In this document: piece by piece, positions 20,451 to 35,400 of the stretch
Layout of the letters: every line of letters begins with the position of its first letter
Numbering within the stretch: position 1 is the stretch's first letter
Source of the DNA: Picochlorum sp. 'celeri'
Taxonomy: Eukaryota; Chlorophyta; Trebouxiophyceae
DNA length: 64,000 bases
Assembly: GCA_010909725.1 (NCBI GenBank)
Contig: JAACMV010000017.1
Location: 124,001-188,000 of the forward strand
Reading direction: 5' to 3'
Made by a program: the position numbers and the translations under genes
Notes under the pieces: generated by a model
What the model was told of the DNA's origin: nothing
Seen by the model: only the letters and a program-made list of their open reading frames with translations
Database searches by the model: none

Positions 20451-23400
20451 TAAGTTCAAGGTCTTCGGGTCCATGATGGCTCCGTGCTCATTCAAAATGT
20501 GAGTGCTGATTGCTGAAATAGAGGGATGATCAAAGGCTACTGTTGGATTGACATCGATACATAGAGTCCGTGAAAGAGCATTCGCAAGCTCCATACTTCC
20601 TGTAAAAGTATTATAAATTATATCAAAAGTAAGGATAAACGTTTCTTCAAACGCATCGCAATTTTTTCTTTCAACGCACCAATAGAGTCCAATCCAGCCT
20701 CCATGAAACCCTGATCATCCTCTATTTTTTGGCCTAATATCCCTGCAACCACTCCTCTAACAGATTCCAGAATGAAAGAATATGAAAATTTATTCATTAC
20801 CGTTTTCGTCGATACGCGAACAGTGGGCGCCTCGACTGGACTATCGCGATCCAGATGAATTTCAGTAGGTTGCTGAACCAACGCCCCTACAACTGCATTG
20901 TTGAGACAGGCTTGAGAACCCATGATCGCCATTAGAATTTCAAGGCCCATTTGAGGATATATTATATCCATTCCTTGTTTCCTCATTGCATCTAAATGGC
21001 GTTTAGCCATGCCCACACTCCAGGGGCCCCACTCAACAGCCAAAAAGTCCAGTCCTTTATACCTGTTTTCCTCGCAAACTTCATTCAGGCACGCGTTCGC
21101 TGCACTGTAGTTTGTCTGGCCAATGTTGACAAATGAAGCAGCAATAGATGAAAATATAATTGTAGATTTCTGTGGAAGCATTCCATAAGCCTCGGTAAGG
21201 AATCGGAGACCATTTGATTTTGGTGCCACTACACTTCTCACGTGAAACGGTGCCAATCTGGACAATAGGGAATCATGAACGACTCCAGAGGAAAAAATGA
21301 CTGCCTTTGGTGCAGCATAATTTTGCTCAGATTCCTCGTGATTAGTCTGGTCTCTCTTCGATATTGAGTAGAACTCCAGTGATGAATGCTCTCCTCCGGC
21401 ATAACCACTCCGTCCGAACATGTGTATGCGCTTGAAGCATCCGCGGCCATTTTCAGAGATCCAAATACTGATTAGGGACCCTAATGCACCAGTGCCGCCG
21501 ACTATGTCCCATTCTATCGCAATCGTATTGGGCCTGGCTGCAGTTTCTATGAGCACTTCCTCTTTAAGGCGAGCTACACATCGAGCCATACCGATTTGCA
21601 CGTTGTCATGATCATCTTGGATCATGGAACGATTTAAATCCATGGGTTTCTTTGCAAAATCCTTCTGGTGATTGAAAAATGCGTTCACTCCTATTTCAGC
21701 GGCTGCAGACTTGATTAAGCTAATCTCAGGCAACGTTGAAGTTTGCGAGTTATAATGAGAAGATAAATTTCGAGATACTCTCCCCATTAATATGCACTCG
21801 TAGTTCTTCTCTTCCTTCATGATCTGCACTAAAGTCAATAGATCTGAAATTTCAGAAGAGCTTGATCTATCCAAGGAGTACTTTCGGCATATATCCTTTT
21901 TGCTCTGGAATACAACAGCCAAATCCTTGATGAAATCATCGCTTAACAGCCTACTACATGATTCTTTAACAGTGTACTCGATTTGGTAGAACTTTTTATC
22001 TGGCTCCGTGCACCTGTTGGAGTCGTTAGGTAAGCTTGATGGCCGGAACTGCATCCTCTGGATTTTGAATGGGTCTTGCCCTGTCGAAGTTGCCCTGTAG
22101 TCGCAGTGTACTGGATCCGATGCTTCCATGAAGTTTTGCGCATCTACAGCTCCGTGCACCCACTCAATACTGTTTAAATGTTTTGATACTAGACTAGCCT
22201 CTAATGCTGTGGGATATCGCAGAACTCCCGGTGACTTGGAAAACCCAGTGCATACCTGCAGAGAGCAGTCAATTTGCGGAGGCATGGACGCAAATCCTCC
22301 ATCTGTTATCTGTTGTGGAGCAATATATCCTATGCAAGATCTTGTAGTATAGTTGGGTTTGAATTCCGCTATTTGACGAGCAGCCAAGTTGACTTGTCTC
22401 CAGGGTTTGATGCGTGAGTTGTAGCCATATGAAATGGTGCATGAAAACGCTTTCTGGACCCCACCATTCTGTTTCGTTCGGATGGCAAGCGTTCCATCGT
22501 TGCTTATTTCAACAAATAATTGATTTTCAGTCAGTGGGCTCAAAATCGTGAACTGATGTGCGAGTGCATTCGTGATCCTAGCACTCTTCTCCTGGTACAG
22601 GAAAGCATAACAGTCGACTGATGCAACAAACAGTGACGCGAAGGGAAGAATAATTTCTGCATTGATCTGGTGTTGAGAGTGCATGCTCAAGGCATTGTCA
22701 GATATGCTGATCTGTATCTCTGTTCCTGCCGAACAGGACAAGGATTTGTAATGCTCGCTAACATGGGCAGGCAGGACCCACAGGCTAATGCGTTTGTAAA
22801 TGACTTGGCTCCGCAATTCTCTTTCCATCTTTCTACTCTGAATATTTGCAGATATAATTATGTTTGCATTTGTTCCCTGAAATGCAAATGCACTCACGCA
22901 TGCCGCAATATTCTGGCCTGTAATTGGATTTCCAGATCTCTCCCTGGTGACAAAAGGTGCAAGTCTGGAACCCAGGGAAACGTGGGGATTCAAGCTTTTC
23001 AAATACTGAATAGGTAAATTTTCAATTTTTGAAGATATATACTCAGCAGCAAGACAACCAATATGGCCTGATGCTGGCTCTGCGTGCCCAAAGTTCGTCT
23101 TCGATGCTGATATTGTCGGCAAGGAATATTTCTCAAACACACGTTGGAGAGCACCGATTTCAATTGGGTCCCCCAATGCTGTCCCGGTACCATGGAGGGT
23201 AGCATTGGATAAACCAGAGGGGCTCAATCCTGAATTTATGACGTTCGTGCGTATCAGGCTATGCTGAGCGGTGCCATTTGGCGCAGTCAAGGACGATGAT
23301 CTGCCATCCTGGTTTATGTTGATTGCAAGTATCACCGAGCAATTGGAACTGTGAGCAGTGCTCAGAACTGAAGCAATGCAAGCTTCAGATCTTCCATACC

Positions 23401-26400
23401 CATCAGCGCTTGAATCTAAAGCTTTGCATCTGCCATCCATTGCCAACATTCCGGATTTCTGAAGTGCCACTGTAGTGTCGCAAGATAATATCATGCTCAC
23501 AGAATCAGCGACAGATGCGACATTCTTTGTCTTGACATAGTCTACACATAGTGAAATTGCCACCAATGCTGACGAGCATGCCGTGTCAACACTCATGGAT
23601 GGTCCAGTGCACCCGAACATGTACGAAAGCCTTCCAGAAGCTACGCTTAGACTAGTACCAGTACTAGCATAGGAATTGCCTGCTCCATTCATATATCGCA
23701 TTATCAGTTGCTTATATTCCATATGCTGAATACCAACGTAGAATCCAGATTGTAAATTTGTATTGAATTGAGGCATGGACTGGATGCATCTGTAAGTGAT
23801 CTCTAGTAAGCGCCTGTGCTGAGGGTCCATGCACTGTCCCTCCATGGCAGACACCCTGAATAGCTCCGCATCAAATTGGTCAACGTGATTTAGCCATCCA
23901 GAGAACCGCACTAGCCCTCCCTGAAACAAATTTTAAACCCATAATCGAGCAGATGAAAATAGATTTCAATCATACATACATGGTATCGTACCTCGTATAC
24001 TTCTGAATCCCATCTGTTTGGGGGGACAATTTGTGCATAGTCACTGAAGATTGGATGTGGCTTGGGAGTATCGGCTTCATGAATCATACTCAACGAGCCG
24101 GGGCTAGGGTCTGCAATCATATCTAGTTGCTCCTTTTGGGGAATGATATGATCAGCATTAGGCGTTTGGCAAATGAAATTTACTATGGCATCCACAGATG
24201 GGTAGTCATATATTAATGTTGCTTCCAGCTGCATTCCTGTTTTGGAAGAAAGACTACGGGAAATTTCAACCGCAGTCAATGAGTCGATATCCTGAAAATT
24301 AATTTCTGGATCTTCGTTTTCTAAGGACGAAAGGATGACGTCACGGACTAATTCCTTCACCAGGGCTGGGGACTTTTGAACATATTCTACGGGTTCATAT
24401 CTCTCCTCATGCTGAGATGTAGCTCTGGTGCCGGAGCCATGGTCGAATTCATCCATTAGTCTCCATTGTCCTCTAAGCGAAAATGCCGACTTCAATAAAT
24501 TGAGATCGAATCTTAAATGCCCTGTAATGGGCGCGCATGACGCAAGGTATAGCCTCCAAATCTCCATGGAAGCAAATGGGCTGATCCCCATTGTCGCAAA
24601 GTGGTTTGCGTAATCCTTGGCAAGGCCTTCACTCAAAAATGGTCCCAATCGAAGGCTATAAGATTTCAGACCAAAATCATACCTGATACGAGATAAATGA
24701 TCAAGCATAGAGTTGGCACAGGAATAATATGCACCACCTATTTGACTCCAGATCGATGAAATAGAAGAAAGATATACTTCCGAACATGTCTGACGCCTCA
24801 GAGAGAAATCCACAGAGTTCACCTGCGGTTATTTTGAGATCCAGAAATATATTATCAGAATAACCATCCCTTTGACCATCAGGTGGGCGCATTACGTACC
24901 TTGTGCGAGACTATTTTCCGAAACGTGGTGGTATCCAGTCCACCAATGAGATCGTTTGCACTTATTCCAGTCGCGAAAACTCGCTGCTCAAAGTGAGGAA
25001 ATTCCTCCCTTAATTGTTCCTCCAGGCTGCCATTATCTATATGTAATGTAGAATCCGACAGAATAATCGATACAATAGAATTAACTTTGCGGAAAGCATG
25101 CACCCTATTTTCTGGCAGGTATCCTTTGCTTGAGGTCACCAACGTGTGCTGACATTCTAGCGACAGTACAGTGCTTTTGATATACTCAAATCCAATACCC
25201 TGAATTGTGTATAATATAAAATGAGAGATTATCTAGAATTCAGGAAAATAGAATCATATCATAGCACACAGTCCTTACCTTCGTTCCACCATACACTAGA
25301 ATGGATGTGGGAACTTTCGGAGCATGCCGAGGCTTGTGTCGTCCATTTTGTATCCTAAGTACATAGCACCTCTGGCCCTTCAGGAGGAATTCGTACTCTC
25401 CTGTGCATGTCAACAGATGTCTCAATGTTTCCAGTCCAAGTGCATGTGTGAGCCCTTCCGAGTTGACCAGCTTGATCGAAGGGGCAAACAGTTGTCTTGA
25501 CTCAAGGAATATTGTCTTTGATAGAGATAATGTCGCCTCATACTGTTTTATAGTCCTCTGATGCGGTTCATGGGGATGGCTTGGGATGATGGAGAGAGGT
25601 GAGACTGTCAGGCTCCTGTTCCAGTTTATTGACGTCATCATATCATATATTGATATCAGAACATCAGTATCCTGATCGCACTTCACACGTTTGCAAGAAA
25701 AGTCATTTGTCAGCAATAAATGCGCGATGTCGGAATGCATAAGGGCGCAAATCAGATGCTCAATACTGCTCAGCGACACGTCAAATAAATGAGCCTCGCT
25801 GGGTGCTACCCTTCCGATTCTAAGGCAATCGTTAAATGCTTCGACTTGGCATTTGGCACCTGCTAGAGCTTCAAGCATGAAGAGGCCGATCTTCCCTGAC
25901 TCATTATCACGCCGTTCCGCTTCAGTGACATTTTTTGGCTTCCATAGCTGAGTCATCAATTCATTTTTTATTTTACTGCCCGGTGCCTTATTGGAGGACT
26001 GACATGAAATACCAAGATTGATAGCGGTGTCAAGAGTTCTGCCTCCGGAATGGTGGCAGACACAACCCTCATGCATCGGTCTATCCCAATCCTCATTCCG
26101 GGCACCTTGAACTGATAAATGAGTGAATTCAGTGTCCTCGTGATTTGAAACTAGTAGTCTAAGTTCAATCAGAGACTGTATCGCAGTAGAATTGAGATTA
26201 GATCGATTGTGCTGAATAGTCGCAGTGCAGATATAATTCCTTTGAAAATTTGGGAAGTCAAAAACCTTCTTCCTGGGTTCCTTGAGAATATCCATAGAAT
26301 TTTGGGCCATTGCAATTGTGAACTCGAACGACTTTTGTGTTGATGAAGAAAAGGTCAATAAACCATCTGACATCGACAATGATACGCAGATCCTCGGCCA

Positions 26401-29400
26401 ACTAAATGAGAAGGCTTGATTCTGGCACTGCAGCATGATATGATTGAGGTCGCTGCCTACAGTACTAACAACCCTAGACTCGCAGACCAGTTCAGCCAGA
26501 GAAAAGCACAAACCTAGCATACTGGAGATCTTAACGTTTTCAATTTGAGTTAGCAGCGTGTCTGCTCGTCTTAGATCGAACTCAAATGTCACACTGGGCC
26601 GCAGTTGTCTGACTTTGCCACAATAGTGTTTCGGAATCGCAGCTGGCCAAAGACTGCTGCTTCTGAAGTGGAGACCTTTTATTTCAAGTTTACGATCATT
26701 ATTATTGGCACCTTCTGTCTTTTCGATGATCGATGATGCATTTGTACCACTCATACCGAAAGAACTGGTTTGACCGAGGGAAGCTGCCGCCATACATGTG
26801 CCTTCCCTTGGTATGAACACGGGGCCAAATTTCGTATTATCCTCAAGGGTTTGCACTACAAAAGTATTGGGTGTGACCAGGTGATTTATCAAAGGCACGT
26901 AAGAATCCCGGACAGACACCAAAATCTGTAGGAGGCCGGATAGTCCAGCGGCGCCTTCAGTGTGCCCCGTGATAGATTTGAATGCCGCGATGGACAGACC
27001 ATCTTTGTGGTGGCCACTGAAGGCGTTCATTAGTGCATTCACTTCTATTGGATCTCCCAAGGAAGTCCCTGTTCCATGGAGAGAATATGTCGTTATACTT
27101 GATAAAGGCAGCATTCCTTGCTCTGCAGCCCTCAAAATGAGCCTCGACTGGGATGGACCACATGGCGATGTTAAACTGGAGCTCTGTCCATCTTGATTCA
27201 CGTACGATGAGACGATTGCTATACTTGGGCTACCGATTGTATCTTCACTAGACAATATCGTCAGGAGCACTGCCTCGGACCTTCCGTAACCATTTGCCAG
27301 AGAATCCAAAGTTTTGCATCTACCCTCGAGGCTCAGAGCATTGAGCCGGCAGAGAGCCATAGTGACTGCTGGGCTAAGCATGAGATTGACGCCTCCAGCG
27401 ATGCTATCCTTTACTTCTCCTTGCAATATGATTTTACTGGATAAATGGACTGCGACCAATGAAGATGAGCACGCAGTGTCGATTGACGCTGCCGGTCCAG
27501 TGAGTGCAAAGTGATAGGAGAGCCTGCCTACCATGAAGTTTCCAGAAGTGCCCGTCGCAGAATAGCTGGACATAGAATTTTCTGCTGTCGATAGGACATG
27601 AGAGTAATCGAAGTTCATGCAACCGATGAAATTACCTGCATTCGCTGGAAATCTGGTGTGATTATTAATTTTCTGCAAGCAAAGGCATTCATGCAACCTA
27701 CCCAAATCATTCGAGGTCAGAACTTCTCTACATTGGTTGATTGCCTTATATGCGGCATGCAGCAATAGTCTTTGCTGTGGATCTGTGTATGTGGCTTGTA
27801 ACACGCTGATTCCAAAGAGCTCGTTATCGAAATAGGATACAGAGCTCAGGAAGGCTCCAAATCGAGCATATATCCCTGCCGCTGAGCTAGTCGAAAAAGA
27901 AGAGTCTGCGTCCCACCGCTCAAATGGAGTCACTGATTGACATTCCGAGCGGCCTTGCAAAATCTTGAAGGTATCATAATTTCCACGCTCATCGAATGGA
28001 AACCTTGAGTCGACACTGGAAATCCGAATTGACTTGTTCACCTCCAGATCAACTTTCACACGATTGATGGTTTCGGGATGTGTTTTCTCCTCGGATCCGA
28101 TTGACAAAATGTAATTCGTGATTGCTTCTATTGTGGGATGATCGAAAACCAGAGTATTTGGTAAAGTAATGTGGAATGCGTCTGCTAAAGTGTCTTGAAG
28201 TTCAATGGCTGTCAGTGAATCCAAGCCAGCATTCATTAAGGGTTCTCGTATTGCGATATCTTTTCCCAGAAGACCTGTTACAATTTGCAGCACCCCTCTG
28301 GCGACGCTTTCTCTACGAATCTCGTGTGAATGGTGCACAATAGTCCCTGTTTCAGATGTTAGATTCCTCTCATGATTCTCAAGCAGAGTATTGTCCCGCC
28401 AAAAATCCCCATCGAAGTTGAAAGGGCTTGCAATGACTACTTTGCTCATTTTGCCTGATTGCATCAAGTGAGCCAATGAAGCCAAGCCTGATATAGGGCT
28501 CACAGTGCCTAAGCCATACGCCGATGTCCTCTTCAAAATGTCACCCCTAAATTTTGCCATTCCAATACCGGACCAGGCACCCCAGGCAATACTTGTGACG
28601 TTACAACCCGAGTTTTGGAGATTTAGCCCGTGCCCTTCAAGATAGTAATTAGCACTTGCGTAGTTTGATTGCCCAGGGGAGCCAATCAAAGGTGAAATCG
28701 AGGAAAAGAAATACGAGTCGGACGAAGGTGTGAGCTTGAAGATCCCGGATAGACTGTTCAAACTTGCAGACTTGGGCGCAAATACTCGCCTGATTCTGTA
28801 TGGATTCTGGCCACCGATTGCCTTATCATCATTTAATCCACCCGAATGAAAGATGGAGTAGAAGACCTCGCGTCTCCTGACGATTTCCTCCAAATCCCCA
28901 GTAAAACTCATATCCGACTTAAGCAGCGTCCCATCACTCACGGAGCCTGAAGTTCTCAAGCGGCCGGATCTTCCTGTGGCGAGAGTGAGGGAGGAGCCTA
29001 CCCGAATAGATTGGTATCTCAAGGTCAACAGGCCAATGCCATCTGTACCGCCTAAAATAATGCTCGTCTGTTTAGCTTGACTCCTGGGTTTAGTAATAAT
29101 ATTGGTCAATTTGGAAACAGCAAGTTGTGGGCGGAAGATTGCGCCCGCATTGAGCGCGCAGCCGTCAGTGCCAACTACTTTTCCCATTGTCTTTGGCGCA
29201 TGCTTTGAAGCATGATCTAGTTGTACACTGGTTAAATTAAGCCTTTGACGAGACTCTGACTTCAGAACTCGATATAGTCCCCATAACGATCGCTCCTGTA
29301 GGTTTAATGCTCCCTGAATTTTTGGTGTGATCTGGAAAGAGTTGCGTGCATGCAGTTCTAGATGCACAGCTCGTGTGGGTACCTGGGCTGCCAAAGTGGT

Positions 29401-32400
29401 GTGATTAATGCATGCCTCCGGTGGGAAAACTTTTGATTCCATCCTCACATTCACATTTCCAAATCCAATATATGTGTATCCAAGGATCTTAGCCCTATGA
29501 TCTGCTGGCAGGTCATCTGCATGGTACTCAACAGAGTAGAGCTGGTCCTTTTCCATCTGCCCTGTTGATTCAGAGGCATTTCTGATAAATATCGGAGACT
29601 TTGTCTTGATTATTGAGCGTGATAGTCGTGTAGATCTTAGACCCTTCGTTATGACAGCATGACCTTGTGATAATGATGCTCCAACAATGCTTGAAATCGT
29701 TACTGGACCTGATGTCTCCACACAAGCAGATATGCTTGGACTTCTCTCAGTTGTGTCGCTAGAGTTTGAACTCACTGCAATACAAAAATCTAGCTGGGTT
29801 GGAATTGATGCAACAGATTCTTTTGAGAGTGCTGCAAGAAGATGAAAATGGGTATCTAACTCAGCAGGGTGGATAGTGTGACCATCGGCCATACAAGGCT
29901 TTACCGAAGCATTGGCTTTTGGAGACTCGAGAGCTGAGAGGACGCTCGAAATCTTCACCCTTCTCTTCGTTTGCATTTTTTTGCCTGTTCGAATACCAGC
30001 AGGACTGTAAGCAGCCTCAAAGTATACGCGATCTGTTTTTTTTGTCTCATTCAGAGTGATTTCTCCAGAGCTCAATTCAATATTTGCCGCGAGGACAACT
30101 GCCAAGTCTTTATCCGATAGTATATGAGGTGCTCTGAAAATTGATTTTTGCAGGCCCGAGTGGCCAGCCGTTTTAATCATATTGATCATTGCGAAGCAGC
30201 AAAGTCCTATGTCAATCCAGAGTGCACCTGGGACGAGAGATCGTCCCTGAACATTGTGGTCGACCAGGTATGAGGCTTGAGGCTTCAAAATCACCAAGGA
30301 AAACTTTACTCCTTCTGGCGATCTCTTGTAAAATCTCATATGGAGGCTTGAAGGAAACAGAGGCCAATACTTCCGTTGCGATAGAAGGATATTGAAGTCA
30401 CTCTTCTTGCTCAAATATTCACCCACCTGATTATGGTGGGAAATGCTTGCATGCGCATTGGTTCCACCCATTCCAAATGAGCTCGTTCCAAAGATCTCGT
30501 CATGTCGCCCTTCCATTCGAAGCGTCAACTCTCTTGAAACCTGGAGACATTCCGATAGCTCGGCAGAATTGAGTGTACTGCTAACATAAGGATTGATTTT
30601 TCGGAGATTTGCTACCGCAGAACTGTTCCTTGAGACTAGGGACTTCGCACAAAGCAAGAGCCCTGTGAGCCCTGCTGCGCCTTCGGTGTGCCCTAAAATT
30701 GACTTAGACGATGATATAGTCAATTTTAGTGTTTTAGAGTAGGCAATACTGGTAATGGCTTTGACCATTGCACTTACTTCGATCGGATCTCCCAACTCCG
30801 TGCCAGTGCCGTGGCATGAGTGCAGCGAATAATCCCCATCACCGGCTCTCTCCAAACTTCTCATAATCAAATCGGACTGCGAGTTACCGTTAGGGGCGGT
30901 TATTCCATTGCTACGTCCATCCTGATTGATTAGTGAGCCACGTAACAAGGCAACGCTTTGATGTTTCGCGTCGAACTCTGCCAGAAGCATGGACACAATT
31001 CCTTCACCTCTGCCATATCCATCAGCAGTCGAGTCAAACGTTTTGCACCTCGCTGAATCAGAAAGTGCGCCCATCTGACATATGCTAATTGTTGTAGACT
31101 GTAAAATTATGCTATTGACACCTGAAACGACTGAGTTTTGCAGTGCATCGTGCTGGATACAACGAGCGCCCTCATGGAGCGATACCAATGAAGAAGAGCA
31201 GGCTGTATCTGCACCAAGACTCGGCCCTTTGAAGTTGAAAGTATAAGATATTCGAGCTGGTAGGTAGCTCAGTCCATTTCCAGTTATTAGGGATGCTGTT
31301 ATGTTGGACCCGTGCGAGTATTGTAACTGAAGGTACTCTTGGTACATACATCCTACAAACACACCCGTGTTGAGGGCGATTTTTGATTGACTGGCAAATG
31401 TTTTCCTTTGCAGGAACAAAACCTCTTCCATAAGAAGTCTCTGTTGTGGATCTATGTTTCCAGCTTCATGATCGGAAATGGAAAATAGCTCAGCGTCGAA
31501 TAAGTCTATGGTTTTGAGGAACTTTCCAATCGCAACATAGGAGCATCTGGGTCCGCATTCGTTTCTAGGGGCGTAAATTGCATCATTATCCCATCTCTGC
31601 AGATGACATATATAGTAAAAAGATATTCAGTGGTATAAAACATTCAAAAAGCTCTCCTGGGATGACAATTTAGTGCACACACCTGGTGAGGGACTGCAGA
31701 GCAGCCTTCATTGCTCAAGATGAAAGGATCACCCTCGCTGAAATCGCTTCCATCCCCAGCGTATCTGAAACAATAGCCTGTTATTTCAACGGTCGATTTA
31801 CTGTCGACCTCATGACTTCGCGAGACTAGAATATTGGGTTTAATATCTGGAGCATCTTGAGTTTGTGTTAAGTCTGTAGTGGGAAGGGTTTCAGTGATCA
31901 ACGCAGCGATGGCGTCGATAGTTGGCGCATCATAGAGCAAAGTTGCAGGTAGATTCAGTCCAAAGCGAGCATTTATCTGGTCAACAATGTCCAAAGATAC
32001 AAGCGAATCAACACCGGCCTCGAACAAAGGTAGATTATTAGGTACCTCCGCTCCAAGAATATTCTTCACCGTAGCAGAAACAGTTATCACAATCTCAAGT
32101 CTGCCTTGGTCGATCCCATGTGGCGTGCGGCTTATAGAAAGAGATTTACTTTTGCTTTGCAGAGTATCGATCTGCTTGAGAGGCTTAACAACAAAATTTG
32201 ACATGAGCAGGAATACAACTTTTTCCTGTCCCTCCAGTCTCATGTCCGATGAAATTTCCTCTTCTGAATACGCTGACTCGCTGCAGCATGTCAAGACGTC
32301 TTCGGAGACTCTATCCTGACGCTGATATTTCGCAGATTCGAGCATCGTAGGAAGAAAAAGGGAATCATTTGGCTTCATTCCTCCAGCCAGAACATGTGAA

Positions 32401-35400
32401 GCGGCATCGAGTACATTGGGACCGATTTCTTCTGGTGTCGTCGACTTTTGAATACATCCTATGGGCATTAGGGTTCGGCGATCTGATAAAGCCGATAAAA
32501 ACATAACCCCCAGTGATCTCCCCGCGCCTCTGATGAAATGAGCGTACAACCTGTCCTTAACTGACATCTTTTTCTTGCTCAAACTGTTCTGCTCAAGATG
32601 CGAAGCAACAGTGGCTTCGGAAATGTTTGCTCCCTTGCCAATAAGCAACACTTGATTCTGTTTCACAACTATATCCAGCAGATTATGGGGCGAGCTTGAA
32701 CCAATGGTCATCGCCCTGTGGATCGCAAGATTTTGGATCACAAGGGAGAAGTTGCTGTTGTTGGAGACCGCGTCAATTGCTGCAAAAGAAGCCATGATCA
32801 TGGCAGCAGCAGGGAAGACTATCTTGTCTCGCACAAAATGTTCCAATATATAGGAAAATTTTGCTGTCAAGGCACAGGTGAAAGTCGCTGTGTCGCTTTC
32901 ATTAGTTGCACAGACGCTTAAGAGTCTGTTACTTGCAACAGCATACCAGAATCTTGATTTCCTCCATTGAAACATGTATTCAGATTTCCGACAGTATCCC
33001 TTAGACGTCGATATAATGATGTGCGAGTTGGTTCCTTGGAAAGCAAAAGCGCTCACTCCTTGGTAAGCATCAGTAGCGCTGGTTAGAAGGATTGCTGATT
33101 GTCGTTGTATCTTTGGTAACGACTTATCAACGGACTTATCCTTTGCGATATATCGATTTAGACTCTTTAGGTGCTGTACTGGGGAGGCTTGCTCAAACTT
33201 AAGTTGAATTGCGGCATGGTACAAACCAACAAAGCCTGATGCAGGCTCTAAGTGCCCATGAATAGATTTTGCTGCGGAAGCCGTTTTATTCGACATGGCC
33301 TCTTTAAACACGTTCTGCAGTGCTCTCATCTCAATTGGATCTCCCAACGCAGTACCTGTTCCATGCAGCTGCAAGGCCTTAATGCAGCTATGGCTTGCTG
33401 TGCCTGCGGCAAGTGCCCCGAGGATAACTCTTTGCTGGCTTGGTCCGTTCGGAGCAGTGAGCGTATTTGTTCTACCATCCTGGTTCACAAAAGAAGAAAT
33501 CATTAAAAACTTGTCACCGAAGCAAAGTGAGATCTCATCATTGACTATCTTGGACCTTTCCATCGCCAGCACCGCGACACCTTCGGCTCGAACATATCCG
33601 TCAGCAGAGGAGTCAAAGGTTTTGCAACGACCATCTTTAGAGAGCATACCGGAAACATGGGTACTTCGAGTGGTGTCGGATGAAAGCATCATATTCACAG
33701 TCGAGGAAATTGCGCCCGAACTTCGTGCATTCAGGATGTCTTGTCGCCCAAGATGTGCTGCACAAAGAGCAGAAGAGCATGCAGTGTCCACGCTCATTGA
33801 TGGGCCCTTCAATGAGAATGTGTACGATATTCTCCCAGCAGCAACACTGAAAGCACTGCTTGTTGCTGAAAAAGCACTTATCTCTCTATTGTGTAGAGCA
33901 TATAGATGAATGTATTCAGCGTGTTGCATGCCGACATACACGCTAGTATTAGTTGCTTCGTTGAAGTCTCGTTCGCCGCAGGCTTCAAAAACTAGTTCTA
34001 ACATCGCTCGATGCTGTGGATCCAGTACACGTGCTTCGTTGGTGGACATTGAGAATGCTAGGTTATCGAAGTACTCTATGGAGTCGAGCCAAGATCCGAA
34101 GGGAATAGAGGAGCCCTCATCAAATGCGAAGGCACATCTATACACAGGGCCGCAGGTCACAGCATCATTGTTGACTGTCTGGGGAAGACGAGCGTACAGC
34201 GAGGCAATGACCAAGTTCTTCTCCGTGTCGACCTCTGTAGCAATTCCAACGGTCTCCTCATTGAAAGATGTGCGCTGTGAGCCAAACTGTCGATCTAGAT
34301 AGTCTACAAGGGCTGTGAATGTAGGGTAATCGTACAATAGAGTGGCCGGAAGAGCGACACCCATCAGCTCGGACAATTGATTTGATACCTCGACCACGGT
34401 CAATGAATCGAGGCCTCCTAACTCCGCACTCTCCCCAGATTCTCCTATTGTTCCATGCAATGCACTATTTACCACCTCGATGATAGAGGCCCTGGTCATT
34501 CTCTCGACCCCTTCCAACTCAGCACAGGTTCTTTGCTGATCTGGATGTCTCTCTGACACCCTTCTTTCTGCTGCCACATCATCTGGAACCTCCGCGGGGA
34601 GCATATCGAGCAATCCAATGCTACCTCTATGCGTTAAGTGGTTCACAAGATGCCTCTCGCTAATTTTGGCATAGACAATGGTGGCACACGCACCGCAAGC
34701 CTGAAAACCTCTAATCAGTGCACTAGGACGCAGAGCGCCCAGGCCCAATAATCTCATCTCACCGCTGCAGTTGCAAGTCAGGGTCATAAATTAAGGAATT
34801 AACTACCTAGAGATAGCTCATATCGATTCATCCGTACCTATAATCTGCAGCCATTCCAATTTCAGCGAAGGGGCCAAACGCCACCGCCTTAACATTTCGC
34901 CCGACCGATGTGTGCCACTCTGCAGTCTTTAACTGGAAAACTGAGGCTGCTGCATAATGAGAGCCACCACTCTGTGACCAAATGCCAGAAATAGAGGATA
35001 TTATCATTGTTTTAATCACAGGGAATTCCATCGAGCAAGTCAAACTGTGTACTTTACAGGATGTTGTCTCATTGAAACAATGTTCATCCATATCTACAAT
35101 ATAGCGTGGCACCATCATTCCAGCAGCATGGACCACAATATGAACAGGTGGCATATTCTCTGCAATCCATAAAAAGAGCTGATTAACTGAGTCTAGTACA
35201 GACCAGTCACAAATTCGAACTATTACTGAGTGAGCTTTTTTATTTAGTTCTAACAATGCATCTTTTTCAATCACTCCTGTCAAAGAAGTCAGCAAAAGCA
35301 CGCATTCTTTCTGTGCAAATTGCTTTGCAGCAAAGAGTCCCAATCCGCGGGTGCCTCCAGATATGACTATACATCGGGTTGTACTGCTGAGTGCGGGACG

